A program made the position numbers and the translations under genes. 64,000 nt of DNA, taken from positions 64,418-128,417 of the forward strand of contig DATGFS010000003.1 in the NCBI GenBank assembly GCA_035308905.1. The letters are read 5' to 3'. This document shows positions 44,548 to 53,382 of the stretch, piece by piece (positions within the stretch are counted from its first letter, which is position 1; every line of letters starts with the position of its first letter). This DNA is from a bacterium. Its GTDB lineage: Bacteria > Sysuimicrobiota > Sysuimicrobiia > Sysuimicrobiales > Segetimicrobiaceae. The notes under the pieces are model-generated. The model did not search any database. It saw nothing but the letters and a program-made list of their open reading frames with translations, and was not told the DNA's origin.

Positions 44548-45600
44548 TTATGCCGTCGTGCGCCAGGTCTCGAGCAGCGGATGCGTCACGCCCGCGCCGG
44601 CGGCGAGTGATGCGATCTCCGCCCACATCTCCGACGACACCATCAGGCCGCGTGCGGCGCTGCGGCGCTTGCGCGCCGCGCTGCCCTCGCCGGGCAGGTG
44701 AATCGCGTCGACGCCGGGGCGCCGCGGGCCGGACGTGATCTCCTCGGCGAGGCCGGCGAGGCTTTGCTCGTACGTCTCCATCGGCAGGAACGCCTCGACG
44801 TCGATCGCGCCGACGAAATTCGCCGACGATTCGGGCGGCCAGATCCCGGCGAGCACGCCGCACAAAATCTCCAGGGCCACGGCCAGCGCGTACCCCTTGT
44901 GCCCGCCCAGCGGGGCGAGCGTGCCGTGAGGCGGCAGCGCCTGGCGGGGGTCCCGGGTCGGAGCGCCGCCCGCGTCGAACGCCCAGCCCTCCGGCAGCAG
45001 CGCCCCGACTTTCTGGGCGAGCAAGACGTTGCCGCGGGCGCCCTGCGTCGTCGAGATGTCCACGACCACGGGCGGGCCGTCACCGCGCGGGAACCCGATC
45101 GCGAGCGGGTTGGTGCCGAAGATCGGCCTCGTCCCGCCCCACGGGGCGACCCAGGAGGATTTCGGGTTGCCGGCGCACGCGATGAGCCCGATCGTGCCCG
45201 CGGCCGCCGCGGCTTCAACGTACGCGCCCAGCCGTCCGATGTGGTTCGTGTTGCGGACGACGGCCACGCACACGCCCGAACGCTTCGCGCGCTCGACGCA
45301 GCGGGCCATCGCGTCCGCGGCCGCGACGTGGCCCCAGCCGTTGTGCGCGTCGAGCACAAGGACGGCGCCGCCGTCGCGCTCGACCGTCACCGAGGTGGGC
45401 GAGGTGATCTCGCCCCGCCGCGCCCACGTCACGTAGGCCGGGATGCGCACCAATCCCTGCGACCGGTTCTCGCGCTCCTCGGCGTCGACGACGTGCGCCG
45501 CGACGACGCCCGCCTCGTCCTCCGCCACACCCGCCGCGGCCAGCACCGCCCGCAGCAGCGCCGTGAGGTCGCCGGACGCGATCGGACCGATCTCAGCCAC
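44548..45600 (-). CDS. Ldh/YlbC-family NAD(P)-dependent dehydrogenase
   Basis: A 350-residue member of the malate/L-lactate/ureidoglycolate dehydrogenase family. VLDAHNGWGHVAAADAM, RNTNHIGRLGAYVEAAA (catalytic His) and GTNPLAIGFPRGDGPPVVVD, followed by GHKGYALAVALEILCGVL, are its signatures. Relatives reduce imines or 2-oxo acids or oxidise ureidoglycolate. It starts 6 bases after the M24 gene and precedes the amidase by 14 bases. Confidence 0.88.
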   Translation of the reverse strand: MAEIGPIASGDLTALLRAVLAAAGVAEDEAGVVAAHVVDAEERENRSQGLVRIPAYVTWARRGEITSPTSVTVERDGGAVLVLDAHNGWGHVAAADAMARCVERAKRSGVCVAVVRNTNHIGRLGAYVEAAAAAGTIGLIACAGNPKSSWVAPWGGTRPIFGTNPLAIGFPRGDGPPVVVDISTTQGARGNVLLAQKVGALLPEGWAFDAGGAPTRDPRQALPPHGTLAPLGGHKGYALAVALEILCGVLAGIWPPESSANFVGAIDVEAFLPMETYEQSLAGLAEEITSGPRRPGVDAIHLPGEGSAARKRRSAARGLMVSSEMWAEIASLAAGAGVTHPLLETWRTTA

Positions 45601-45606
45601 CGCCGG

Positions 45607-46842
45607 CTACCACCACCGGACCGGACACTGGTTCAGGCGCTCGACGCCGGATGCCGTGACGACCCAGTCGTCCTCCCAGCACGCGGTGCCGAAGCCCTCG
45701 CGCACGAGCATCGGCTCGAACGCGAAGACCATATTTTGCTCGAGGCGCGCGGGGTTGCCCGGCGCAAACGCCGGCAGGTCCTGCACCGCCGCGCCGACCC
45801 CGTGGCCGCGGAAGTAGAGGTAGTCGGCGTAGCCGGCCTCCTCGGCGCGGGCGATCGCGATCTTCGCCAGGTCGGCGATGACCGCCCCGGGACGCGCGGC
45901 CGCCATGACCTCCTCGACAATGCCGATCTGCGTCTCCATGAAGCGCCGCTGCTCCACGGTCGGCTCGCCGCAGACGCGCTGGCGCGACGCGTCGCTGTAA
46001 TAGCCCATGTAGCGCGCGCCGGCGTCCATGTAGACCATGTCGCCGGGACGCACCTGATAGCCCGTCGGCGCCATGTGCTTGAATCCCGACCGCGCTCCCG
46101 CGCACACGGAGATCGCGAACGCCGGATGCTCGGCGCCGCCGCTGAACATCGCCCGGTTCGCCTCGCCGGCTAGCTCGAACTCCGTGATCCCCGCCCGCAC
46201 CGCGTCCATCGCCGCGGCCAGGCCGGCGTCGGCCAGCCGGCACGCGCGGCGGATCACCTCGATCTCGCGGTCGCTCTTGAGCGCCCGCATCTCGCGCAGC
46301 ATCGGGCCGGCCTCGACGACGCGCGCCTTCGGAAACGTCTCCGTGAGAAACCGCGCGAGGGGGCCGCTCGAGTCGCCGACGATCCCGATCGTTCCGCGCG
46401 CGCACCCGCGCTCGGTGATGAAGTCCTCCACGTGGTCGAGGACCGTGGCCGGGCTCGCCGCGCCCGTGACCGTCCGGGGCGCCGCCGCGCAGCGCACGTC
46501 TTCGATCCAGCAGTCCTGAATGCCGGAGTGCATCGGCTCGCCGTGCATCACCGCGTTGGTGGTGAATCCCGGCGGACCGTCGCGCGGCACGACCAGCATG
46601 CTGTCGCCGCCGTAGAAGTCCTCGAAGTTCGTGAGATAGCGGATGTTCGTCCCGTCCGAGCGGTTGCCGAGAACGACAAGACAGTCGAGATCCTGCCCGC
46701 CCATCCGCTCGGCGAGCCGCCGCAGCCGCTCCCGGTATTCCCCGACGGGAAACGGCAGGTTCATCCACGGCGCGCGGTCCGCGAATGAGTACGGCACGCG
46801 CCCCCACCCGTACGGCATCGCGGGCCGGCCTTTAGCGCTCAT
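45607..46842 (-). CDS. M24 metallo-hydrolase (Xaa-Pro peptidase/ectoine hydrolase-like), copy 1
   Basis: A 411-residue pita-bread enzyme with a creatinase-like N-terminal domain. All five dinuclear metal ligands are present: Asp in VYMDAGARY, Asp in YYSDASR, His in RGHGVGAA, Glu in AFEPMLV and Glu in WEDDWVV. It is therefore a metal enzyme, unlike creatinase. NAVMHGEPMHSGI in the N-terminal domain recurs in the three other M24 proteins of the window. GGAGG lies at good distance from the ATG. It overlaps the threonine-synthase-like gene by 11 bases. Confidence 0.88.
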   Translation of the reverse strand: MSAKGRPAMPYGWGRVPYSFADRAPWMNLPFPVGEYRERLRRLAERMGGQDLDCLVVLGNRSDGTNIRYLTNFEDFYGGDSMLVVPRDGPPGFTTNAVMHGEPMHSGIQDCWIEDVRCAAAPRTVTGAASPATVLDHVEDFITERGCARGTIGIVGDSSGPLARFLTETFPKARVVEAGPMLREMRALKSDREIEVIRRACRLADAGLAAAMDAVRAGITEFELAGEANRAMFSGGAEHPAFAISVCAGARSGFKHMAPTGYQVRPGDMVYMDAGARYMGYYSDASRQRVCGEPTVEQRRFMETQIGIVEEVMAAARPGAVIADLAKIAIARAEEAGYADYLYFRGHGVGAAVQDLPAFAPGNPARLEQNMVFAFEPMLVREGFGTACWEDDWVVTASGVERLNQCPVRWW

Positions 46843-48031
46843 CGCCGCCTCCGGGCGCCGCGTCGTCCGGGCCCGCGTCGGGCGGCGTGGCGACGCCCTT
46901 CAATCCGGTGCCGGTCAGCGCGACCACCGTCGTCGCTCCGGCGGAGAGCACACCCTCCGCCAGCAGGCGGTCCGCGGCGGCGGCCGCCACGGCCGCGGTG
47001 GGCTCGACAAAGAGGCCCCGGCCGGCGAGATGGAACCAGCCGGCGTAGATCTCCGCCTCGCTCACGGTCACGATGTCGCCGCCGCTCTCGCGCACGGCGG
47101 CGAGGATCTGGCGGTCGCGGGGCGGCCGCTGAATCCGGATGCCCTCGGCCATGCTGTCCTTCAGCGGGAAATCGACGTCCTCGGTGCTCTCCCGGCCCCC
47201 GCGCAGCGCGTAGTGCAGCGGCGCGCAGTTCGCGCCCTGCACGCCGAAGATCCGCGGGAGACGCTCGATCTGGCCGGCCGCCCGCAGCGCGCGGAACCCG
47301 AGTGCCGCGCCGAGCAGCAGGGTACCGGCGCCCACCGGGACGACGACGGAGTCGGGAGCGCGCCCGCCGAGCTGCTCCCAGATCTCGAACCCGAACGTCT
47401 GCGTGCCGGCGAGAAAATACGGCGACCACAGATGGCTCGCGTAGAACGCGCCGTCGGAGGCGGCCTCCGCGGCGCGCGAGACGTCCGCCCGGGTCCCTTC
47501 GATCAGCACGAGCCGGGCGCCGTGACTGCGGATCTGCCGCGTCTTTGCCGGCGAGGTCGTCGCCGGAATGTAGAGGTCGCACGTAATCCCGGCGGCCGAG
47601 AAGTACGCGGCCATCGACGCGCCGGCGTTTCCGGACGAGTCTTCCACCGCGCGCTGCACGCCGAGCGCCGCGAGACAGCTGACCAGCACCGTCGAGCCCC
47701 GGTCCTTGAACGATCCCGTAGGGGACAAAAACTCGAGTTTGTACTTGAGACCGGTGCCGCGCCGGGCGTCGATGAGCGGCGTGCCGCCCTCGCCGAGCGT
47801 GACGATGGCCTCGTCGGGCAGCGAGGGCAGCGCCTCGCGGTACCGCCACACGCCGGGCGCGCGGCCGGCGAATGCCTCGGGACGGAAGCCGGCGGCGCCG
47901 GCGAGGTCGAGGGGACCGCCGCACTCGCACCGCCACGTGTCGCGCGATGCTGGGTAGGTACGGCCGCACCGGCTGCAGCGCAGGTCGGGTAGTCGTACGG
48001 CGGTTGATGCCCGCGGCTGGACCTTCGCCAT
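46832..48031 (-). CDS. threonine synthase-like PLP enzyme
   Basis: A 399-residue fold-type II PLP enzyme. An N-terminal zinc-ribbon with four cysteines (CSRCGRTYP, CECGG) precedes the catalytic domain, with the PLP lysine in TGSFKDRGSTVLVS and VEDSSGNAGASMA, and a phosphate-binding PVGAGTLLLG. It resembles threonine synthase, which makes threonine from phosphohomoserine. In this catabolic run a beta-elimination or replacement on another substrate is as likely. The start is uncertain: the ATG at 48031 is used; a TTG at 48091 has no Shine-Dalgarno. Confidence 0.82.
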   Translation of the reverse strand: MAKVQPRASTAVRLPDLRCSRCGRTYPASRDTWRCECGGPLDLAGAAGFRPEAFAGRAPGVWRYREALPSLPDEAIVTLGEGGTPLIDARRGTGLKYKLEFLSPTGSFKDRGSTVLVSCLAALGVQRAVEDSSGNAGASMAAYFSAAGITCDLYIPATTSPAKTRQIRSHGARLVLIEGTRADVSRAAEAASDGAFYASHLWSPYFLAGTQTFGFEIWEQLGGRAPDSVVVPVGAGTLLLGAALGFRALRAAGQIERLPRIFGVQGANCAPLHYALRGGRESTEDVDFPLKDSMAEGIRIQRPPRDRQILAAVRESGGDIVTVSEAEIYAGWFHLAGRGLFVEPTAAVAAAAADRLLAEGVLSAGATTVVALTGTGLKGVATPPDAGPDDAAPGGGDER

Positions 48032-48199
48032 CCCGGCTGGTTCACGCTCCTCACGCGGCGTCGGATATCCGGCGCGGATGTCCGTTACCAAATTGCGAAG
48101 AAATTCTCAATCCGGGAACACGGACAGAACGTATGATACGACGAGCCCACAGGGGAATCCTCGTCCGACGGCCTCCCGAACGGCTGCGGGGGTGGACGG

Positions 48200-49165
48200 C
48201 TAGTGCGGGCGGCGCAGCGGCCGGGCCGAACGCCGGCGCAGCTTCCGGTACAAGGTGGACAGGCTGATGCCGAGCGCCCGAGCGGCGCGGCGCTTTCCCG
48301 CCCCCGAGGTCCCGTAGCGCGCGAGCGCGTCGTTGATCAGCTGGCGTTCGGCATCGCCAAGCGTGGGCGGCGAAGGACGGATGGAGGACCGTCCGGCGCC
48401 GGCCTCGCGGAGCACGATGAGGATTCCGGCGGCCCGCCCTCCCCTCCGCAGCGGACTGCTCGTCTCGAGAAACCGGAACCGCTGCCCGTGACGCTCGAAG
48501 GCCACGTCGCGGGTCTGAGGGCCGGATAGGTCCGCGAGCGTTTCGGCGGGCGCGTACCAGTGCCCAAGCACCTGGCCGGTCAGGTCCATCTCCGCGCGCA
48601 ACATCGCGAGCGCCGTGTGGTTGCAGTACAGGACGACGCCCCGCGCGTCCACGGCCAGCAGGCCGTCCGGCAGAGACTCGAGCACCGCGGCTTCCACGCG
48701 CTCGGTCCGGCCCGCGGACGGCGCCATCGCGCGCCATCCTGCCGCCCCGCGCAGCGGCTCGGACACCGCCGCGACGAGATCGGTGATCTCTCGGGGGCGG
48801 GCCCGCAGGGATTCCGCCTGCCCCGCCAGGACCGGCAGAAGCCCGATCGCTCCAACGACATCGCCCGCCGCGACGATCGGACACGCGACGATGGGACCCG
48901 GGCGGCCGGACGCGGCGGCGCCGGCCCACGCCGGCAGCCTTGTCCGCATGCAGGCGACGTAGAGCGCCGGCTCCGGCGGCGTGCTCGACCGCTCCGGCGC
49001 CGTTCCGGAGGAGGCCAGCCGTACGAGATCGCGGTCGACCACCTCGACGCCCGCATGGAGCACGGCGGCAAGCATGTCGGCCATCCGCTGCGCCGACTCC
49101 CGCGCATCGATCGGGATCGCCTCCGCGCGCGCGCCGTCGCCGCGGCGCGATCCGGTCACCGGCAC
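48200..49165 (-). CDS. PAS-domain regulator with Fis-type HTH, no AAA+ domain
   Basis: A 321-residue regulator. The N-terminal half (about 25-140) resembles a small-ligand sensor domain, a PAS domain follows (LESLPDGLLAVDARGVVLYC, around 160-260) and a C-terminal Fis-type helix-turn-helix ends it (RAARALGISLSTLYRKLRRR). The central sigma-54 AAA+ module is missing, so it probably acts directly on promoters. It lies upstream of the minus-strand catabolic run and is the best candidate for its regulator. The inducer is unknown. Confidence 0.78.
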   Translation of the reverse strand: MPVTGSRRGDGARAEAIPIDARESAQRMADMLAAVLHAGVEVVDRDLVRLASSGTAPERSSTPPEPALYVACMRTRLPAWAGAAASGRPGPIVACPIVAAGDVVGAIGLLPVLAGQAESLRARPREITDLVAAVSEPLRGAAGWRAMAPSAGRTERVEAAVLESLPDGLLAVDARGVVLYCNHTALAMLRAEMDLTGQVLGHWYAPAETLADLSGPQTRDVAFERHGQRFRFLETSSPLRRGGRAAGILIVLREAGAGRSSIRPSPPTLGDAERQLINDALARYGTSGAGKRRAARALGISLSTLYRKLRRRSARPLRRPH

Positions 49166-49169
49166 GGCC

Positions 49170-49493
49170 TCAGGACCACTCGACGAGGCGGTAGTGCTCG
49201 CGGGTCCAGCGCGTCAGCTGGGTCCCCTGCCTGGCGCGAACGGCGGCGAACGTCGCGTCGCCCTCCTGCAAGGCACGGATCCGCTCGCGTTCGCGGAGAT
49301 CCGCGTAGGTACATTCCCAGATCACGTCGGCGGCGCCGGCCGGATCGATCCCCGCTTCCCCGGTCACCGGCACCCAGATCTGTCCCGGGGGTACCCCCAG
49401 TTCCGCCAGACGCCGGGACGCCTCGATCCGCGTGTCGAGCACGCGCTCGCGCAGACCGGGCTTCGCCGCATAGCGCTGATGGACCAGGATCAT
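49170..49493 (-). CDS. NIPSNAP family protein
   Basis: A 107-residue NIPSNAP-type protein: ILVHQRYAAKPGLRERVLDT at the N-terminus, and DVIWECTYADLRERERIRAL in the second half. It is a second copy of the family in the window, distantly similar to 14261-14596. It sits 4 bases ahead of the PAS-Fis regulator on the same strand. Function unknown. Confidence 0.78.
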   Translation of the reverse strand: MILVHQRYAAKPGLRERVLDTRIEASRRLAELGVPPGQIWVPVTGEAGIDPAGAADVIWECTYADLRERERIRALQEGDATFAAVRARQGTQLTRWTREHYRLVEWS

Positions 49494-49614
49494 TCGTCGC
49501 CTCCGTCGTGTCGGGTCGCGGCCACAGCCCGCGGCCGAGCGATTGCGCCGCGGGCGTCCCGTCTGCGCGGGACGAGCGGCCGCTCGGGGGGTTCCGATCC
49601 CGATCCCTCGGAGT

Positions 49615-49635
49615 CCTGCCCTGCGGCAGGGCAGG
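49615..49635. repeat. 9-bp perfect hairpin upstream of M24 copy 2
   Basis: CCTGCCCTG and CAGGGCAGG form a perfect 9-bp stem with loop CGG, in the 193-base gap between the divergent NIPSNAP and M24 genes and 51 bases before the M24 ATG. It could be an operator or a leader hairpin. No T-run follows it. Confidence 0.45.
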
Positions 49636-49686
49636 GAGACACGTGGGGCTCGGCCAAATGCCAGACGCCTGGAGGTGCAGCCGCCG

Positions 49687-50868
49687 ATGCCGCGCGTCCC
49701 CTACGACCTGGAATCCCGCCGCCCGTATCTCGCGCAGGCGTTCAGCGACGCCGAGTACGACCGGCGCGTCACAACTCTTCGACACGCGATGGAGCGCGAG
49801 GGACTCGACGCGCTGTGCGTCTTCGCGAGCGCGGCGTCGCCGTCCGCGATCGCGTACCTCACGAACTACACCCCGGCGTTCGGCAGCGCGTTCTGCGTGC
49901 TCCGCGCGGACGGGACCATGACCGTGATCACGGACGCCGTGCTCCACGGCGAACCGATGCACTCGATGATCTGGATGTGCCGCGTGGCGGACGTCCGGGT
50001 CGCCCTCGGCCCGGTCTACGGCGGCGCGGCCGATGAGATCGCGTCACTCGCGGCGGACGCCGTGGGGGCCGCGCAGCGTGTGGGCCTTGCCGGCGCCTCC
50101 TCCCTGCCGTACGGGCTGCACGCGGCGCTCGCCTCGCGCCTTCCGCACCTCTACCCGGCGGACCATGTGTTCGCCCGCATCCGGCTGGAGAAGAGCGACG
50201 AGGAGATCGCCGTGATGCGCCACGCGGGCGTCATCTCCGACGATGCGATGGGCGCCGTCTTCTCGGCCCTCGAGGCGGGCGTCGAAGAGACCGTCGTCGC
50301 CGCGGCCGCGGTGCAGCGGATCATCGCGCACGGCGCCCGCGAGGCGTTCGCGACCTGCGTCGTCGGGGGAGAACAGGCCGGGTTGAAGCACGGGATGCCG
50401 CGCCTGCGGCCGATGCGCGACGGCGAGAGCGTGTTCATCGACCTCGGCGCCGCCTACCACGGCTACGCCGCCGATACGAGCCGGTGCACCGCGGTGGGGC
50501 GCGCGACCGGGCGCGTGCGCGAGCTCCTCACGGTGGGCGCCGACCTGTACCACGCGGGCCTCGGCGCGATCCGGCCCGGGTGTACGATCGACGACGTCTC
50601 AAACGCGCTGCTCGCCGTCGTGCGGGGCACCCGCTACGAGCCCTATTACTGCGCCGGCGGGTTTGGCCACGGCATCGGCATGTCGGTGATCGAAGTCCCC
50701 GGCCTGTTCGCGGGCAACACGACGGAACTGCGGCCGCGCATGACCGTGGCGTACGAACCGATGGTCGTGGTGGAAGGCCTCGGCACCGGCGTGGTCGAGG
50801 ACACGCTGCTGATTACGGAGACCGGATACGAGCGCCTGACCAACTATCCGGTCATGACCTGGTCGTAG
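49687..50868 (+). CDS. M24 metallo-hydrolase, copy 2
   Basis: A 393-residue M24 enzyme. Metal ligands are complete: FIDLGAAYHGYAADTSR (two Asp), GFGHGIGM (His), YEPMVVVEG (Glu) and VEDTLLITE (Glu). The N-terminal domain has DAVLHGEPMHSMIWMCRVAD. It is most like copy 4 (61899-63083), sharing the MPRVPYD opening. The ATG at 49687 follows GGAGGTG at normal spacing. It is co-directional with a creatininase gene 13 bases downstream, a peptidase/amidohydrolase pair. Confidence 0.88.
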   Translation: MPRVPYDLESRRPYLAQAFSDAEYDRRVTTLRHAMEREGLDALCVFASAASPSAIAYLTNYTPAFGSAFCVLRADGTMTVITDAVLHGEPMHSMIWMCRVADVRVALGPVYGGAADEIASLAADAVGAAQRVGLAGASSLPYGLHAALASRLPHLYPADHVFARIRLEKSDEEIAVMRHAGVISDDAMGAVFSALEAGVEETVVAAAAVQRIIAHGAREAFATCVVGGEQAGLKHGMPRLRPMRDGESVFIDLGAAYHGYAADTSRCTAVGRATGRVRELLTVGADLYHAGLGAIRPGCTIDDVSNALLAVVRGTRYEPYYCAGGFGHGIGMSVIEVPGLFAGNTTELRPRMTVAYEPMVVVEGLGTGVVEDTLLITETGYERLTNYPVMTWS

Positions 50869-50881
50869 CGGCCGGCGCCGG

Positions 50882-51697
50882 ATGTCGCCAGGCGAGGAAA
50901 AGCCCTCCGCCGGCCCCGGCGTCTATTTGGAGCGGCTCACGTGGCCCGAGGCGGCCGCGCTGTTCGGCCGCGACCCGCTGATCGTACTGCCGATCGGCGC
51001 GGCGGCCAAGGAACACGGCCCGCACCTCCCGCTGGGCACCGATCGCCTCCTCGCCGACCATCTCGCGGCGCGGATCGCCGAGCGCGTCCCCGCGATCGTC
51101 GCCCCGACCGTCACCTACGGCTACTACCCGTCGTTCGTGGGGTTTCCGGGCAGCACGCACCTGGAAGCGTCCACCTTCGGTGCCATGATCGGCGAGATCA
51201 TCATCTCGCTCCACCGGCACGGACCGCGGCGGTTCCTCGTCCTCAACACCGGAATCTCGACCTTCCCGGTGCTCGAAGTCACGGCGCGCGACCTACGGCT
51301 CCGCTACTCCGTGCTCGTCGGCGTCACCCGAATCGAAGACCTCGGCGGCCGGGCGCTCGACGGGCTGCTCGAGCAGCCGGCGGGCAGCCACGCCGATGAA
51401 TACGAAACGTCCGTGCTCCTTGCGATCGCGCCGGAGGCGGTCCGGACCGACCGCGCCGTGCGGGAGATCCCCGACCGCCCGCGGCCACGCGGCCTCTTCG
51501 TCCCGGCGCCGCTCCCGGCGCCCGGCGTCGGGAGGCCGGAGGCGACGGGGGTCTACGGCGACGCGACCCTCGCGACCCGCGAAAAAGGCGGGCGCATTCT
51601 GGCCGCGATCGTCCCGGCCCTGGTTGCCGCGGCCGAGTACGTCCGGACCGCGCCGATCGACTGGAACGCTACGTCGTCGCGGCCTGCCAGGCCTTGA
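50882..51697 (+). CDS. creatininase-family protein with altered metal motif
   Basis: A 271-residue creatininase-fold protein. The first ligand block KEHGPHLPLGTD and the acidic HADEYETS are present. Where most members have NGHGGN it reads LNTGISTFP, losing that histidine. It may use another ligand, as a branch of the family does, or may be a different amidohydrolase. It follows M24 copy 2 by 13 bases and overlaps the convergent creatininase gene by 29 bases. Confidence 0.78.
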   Translation: MSPGEEKPSAGPGVYLERLTWPEAAALFGRDPLIVLPIGAAAKEHGPHLPLGTDRLLADHLAARIAERVPAIVAPTVTYGYYPSFVGFPGSTHLEASTFGAMIGEIIISLHRHGPRRFLVLNTGISTFPVLEVTARDLRLRYSVLVGVTRIEDLGGRALDGLLEQPAGSHADEYETSVLLAIAPEAVRTDRAVREIPDRPRPRGLFVPAPLPAPGVGRPEATGVYGDATLATREKGGRILAAIVPALVAAAEYVRTAPIDWNATSSRPARP

Positions 51698-52472
51698 TGA
51701 ACGCGACCGTCGCCTCGACGTAGGCGTCGAACAATTCTTTCCCCCGCTCCACCGTGCCGGCGGCCGGGTCGCCGTAGGTGATGCAGCCGTTCGACGAGAT
51801 CTCGTGCACCGGCGGCAGCTTGAGGGTGACGTAGCGCAGCAGCGACGGGTCGCTCCGCACCTGCGCGAGCAGGCGTTCGCGCCAGGGGTCAAGCGTCATG
51901 CGCGGCCGCGCCACCTTGTCTCTGCGCACCAGTTCCGGCTGCTGGTAGAGCATGCTCGACGTCTCGCCGATGCCGGCGTGGATGTCGAGTTTGTCGATGT
52001 TGGCCGTCAGGTAGATCTTCCGCAGCTCGGCGATGCCGAAGACCATCGCCGACGCCGGCGTCTCGCGGGTGATGCGGTAGGCGAGGTACGTGAGGGTCGC
52101 CTCGTTGCCGCCGTGGCCGTTGGCCAGCAGGATCCGGCGAAACCCGTGCGCCGCGAGCGACTCCGCCGCCTCCATCACGACACGGCTGAACGTCTCCTCG
52201 GAGAGCGTGATCGTGCCGGGAAAGTGCATGTGGTGCGCGGACAGGGCCGGAAAGAGGATCGGCGCGCACAGCGCCTTGGCCCGGCGCGCCGCCGCGCGCG
52301 ACACGGCGATCACCCCGAGCGTATCGGTCCCCATCGGAAGCGCGGGGCCGTGCTGCTCGATCGCCCCGAACGGCAGGATGACCGTATCGGTCGTCTTCAA
52401 CAGCTCGCCGACCTCCGGCGACGTGAGATGTGGCAGGTAGTACGGGTCCTTGGTCTCGTGGAGATCACACAT
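51669..52472 (-). CDS. creatininase-family amidohydrolase
   Basis: A 267-residue creatininase-fold enzyme with the full set of motifs: FGAIEQHGPALPMGTDTLG, LLANGHGGNEATLTYL and GIGETSSMLYQQP. It would hydrolyse a cyclic or linear amide with a binuclear metal site. Last gene of the minus-strand transporter unit B, 55 bases after the DppC-type permease. It has SNGCITYGDP near the C-terminus, where other members have a GDA motif. Confidence 0.86.
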   Translation of the reverse strand: MCDLHETKDPYYLPHLTSPEVGELLKTTDTVILPFGAIEQHGPALPMGTDTLGVIAVSRAAARRAKALCAPILFPALSAHHMHFPGTITLSEETFSRVVMEAAESLAAHGFRRILLANGHGGNEATLTYLAYRITRETPASAMVFGIAELRKIYLTANIDKLDIHAGIGETSSMLYQQPELVRRDKVARPRMTLDPWRERLLAQVRSDPSLLRYVTLKLPPVHEISSNGCITYGDPAAGTVERGKELFDAYVEATVAFIKAWQAATT

Positions 52473-52527
52473 GCGACCGTCCCCCCTTTTTCGAATGCGG
52501 ACGCCCCGCGGGCCGGACCGGCCGGCG

Positions 52528-53382
52528 TCAGTGGCGGCCGGCGTAGCGCGGATCCAGGACGCGCGACAGGAACTCGCCGACGACGTTGAACGCGATGACC
52601 GTGATCGACAGCGCCGCGGCGGGAAAGACGAGCAGCAGCGGATGGCCGTCGAGGTACTGGAAGCTCTCGTAGATCATCTGGCCCCAGCTCGGATGCGGCG
52701 GCTGGACACCGATGCCGATGAAGCTCAGCGTGGCTTCCGCGAGCACGAGGGTGCTGACGTCGAGCGTCGCGCGAACGATCAAGAGGTGCACGACGTTCGG
52801 CACGAGATGGCGGGCGAGGATGCGGGGCGTCGTCGCGCCGAGCGCGCGGGCGCCGTCCACGTAGTCCCGCTCGCGGATCGCGACCACTTCGCTGCGGATC
52901 GTACGGGCGGTCCCCGGCCACGCCGTCAGCACCAGCGCGATCACGATGTTCGTGAGGCTCGGGCCGAAGATGCCGGTGACCAGGATCGCGAGGAGAATGG
53001 TCGGAAAGCCGATCAGGAGATCCACGACGCGCATGAGCGCGTTGTCCCAGGCGCCGCCGTAGTATCCGGCGACGGTGCCCCAGGTCATACCGAGCAGCGA
53101 CTCGCACGCCACCGCCGCGAAGCCGACCGACAGCGAGACGCGCGCCCCGTACACGATGCGGGTGAACGAATCGCGGCCGAACTGGTCCGTGCCGAACCAG
53201 TGCGCGGCGCCGGGCCCGCGGAACAGCGCGTCGAGGTCCTGCGCGTCGTAGGCGTAGCGGATGGCAAACGGCCCCGCCACCGCCAGCACGACCACCGCGA
53301 GCAGGAAGCCGGCGCTCGCGGCGACGAGGCGGTCCCCGCCGAGCGCCTGCCGGATCGCCTTCCGGCGCTCAGTACCGAACAC
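52528..53382 (-). CDS. ABC transporter permease, DppC type (unit B)
   Basis: A 284-residue permease with AHWFGTDQFGRDSFTRIVYG, the EAA loop DGARALGATTPRILARHLVP and six helices. It is clearly paralogous to the permease at 40405-41310 (shared TLSFIGIGVQPP and TVIAFNV...LDPR ending). It overlaps the DppB-type gene by 14 bases. No ATP-binding subunit is encoded nearby. Confidence 0.9.
   Translation of the reverse strand: MFGTERRKAIRQALGGDRLVAASAGFLLAVVVLAVAGPFAIRYAYDAQDLDALFRGPGAAHWFGTDQFGRDSFTRIVYGARVSLSVGFAAVACESLLGMTWGTVAGYYGGAWDNALMRVVDLLIGFPTILLAILVTGIFGPSLTNIVIALVLTAWPGTARTIRSEVVAIRERDYVDGARALGATTPRILARHLVPNVVHLLIVRATLDVSTLVLAEATLSFIGIGVQPPHPSWGQMIYESFQYLDGHPLLLVFPAAALSITVIAFNVVGEFLSRVLDPRYAGRH

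Noticed and set aside
48091-48200. A sigma-54 promoter controlled by the PAS-Fis protein
   Set aside because: No GG-N10-GC type element could be found in the gap, and the regulator lacks the AAA+ domain needed to activate sigma-54.
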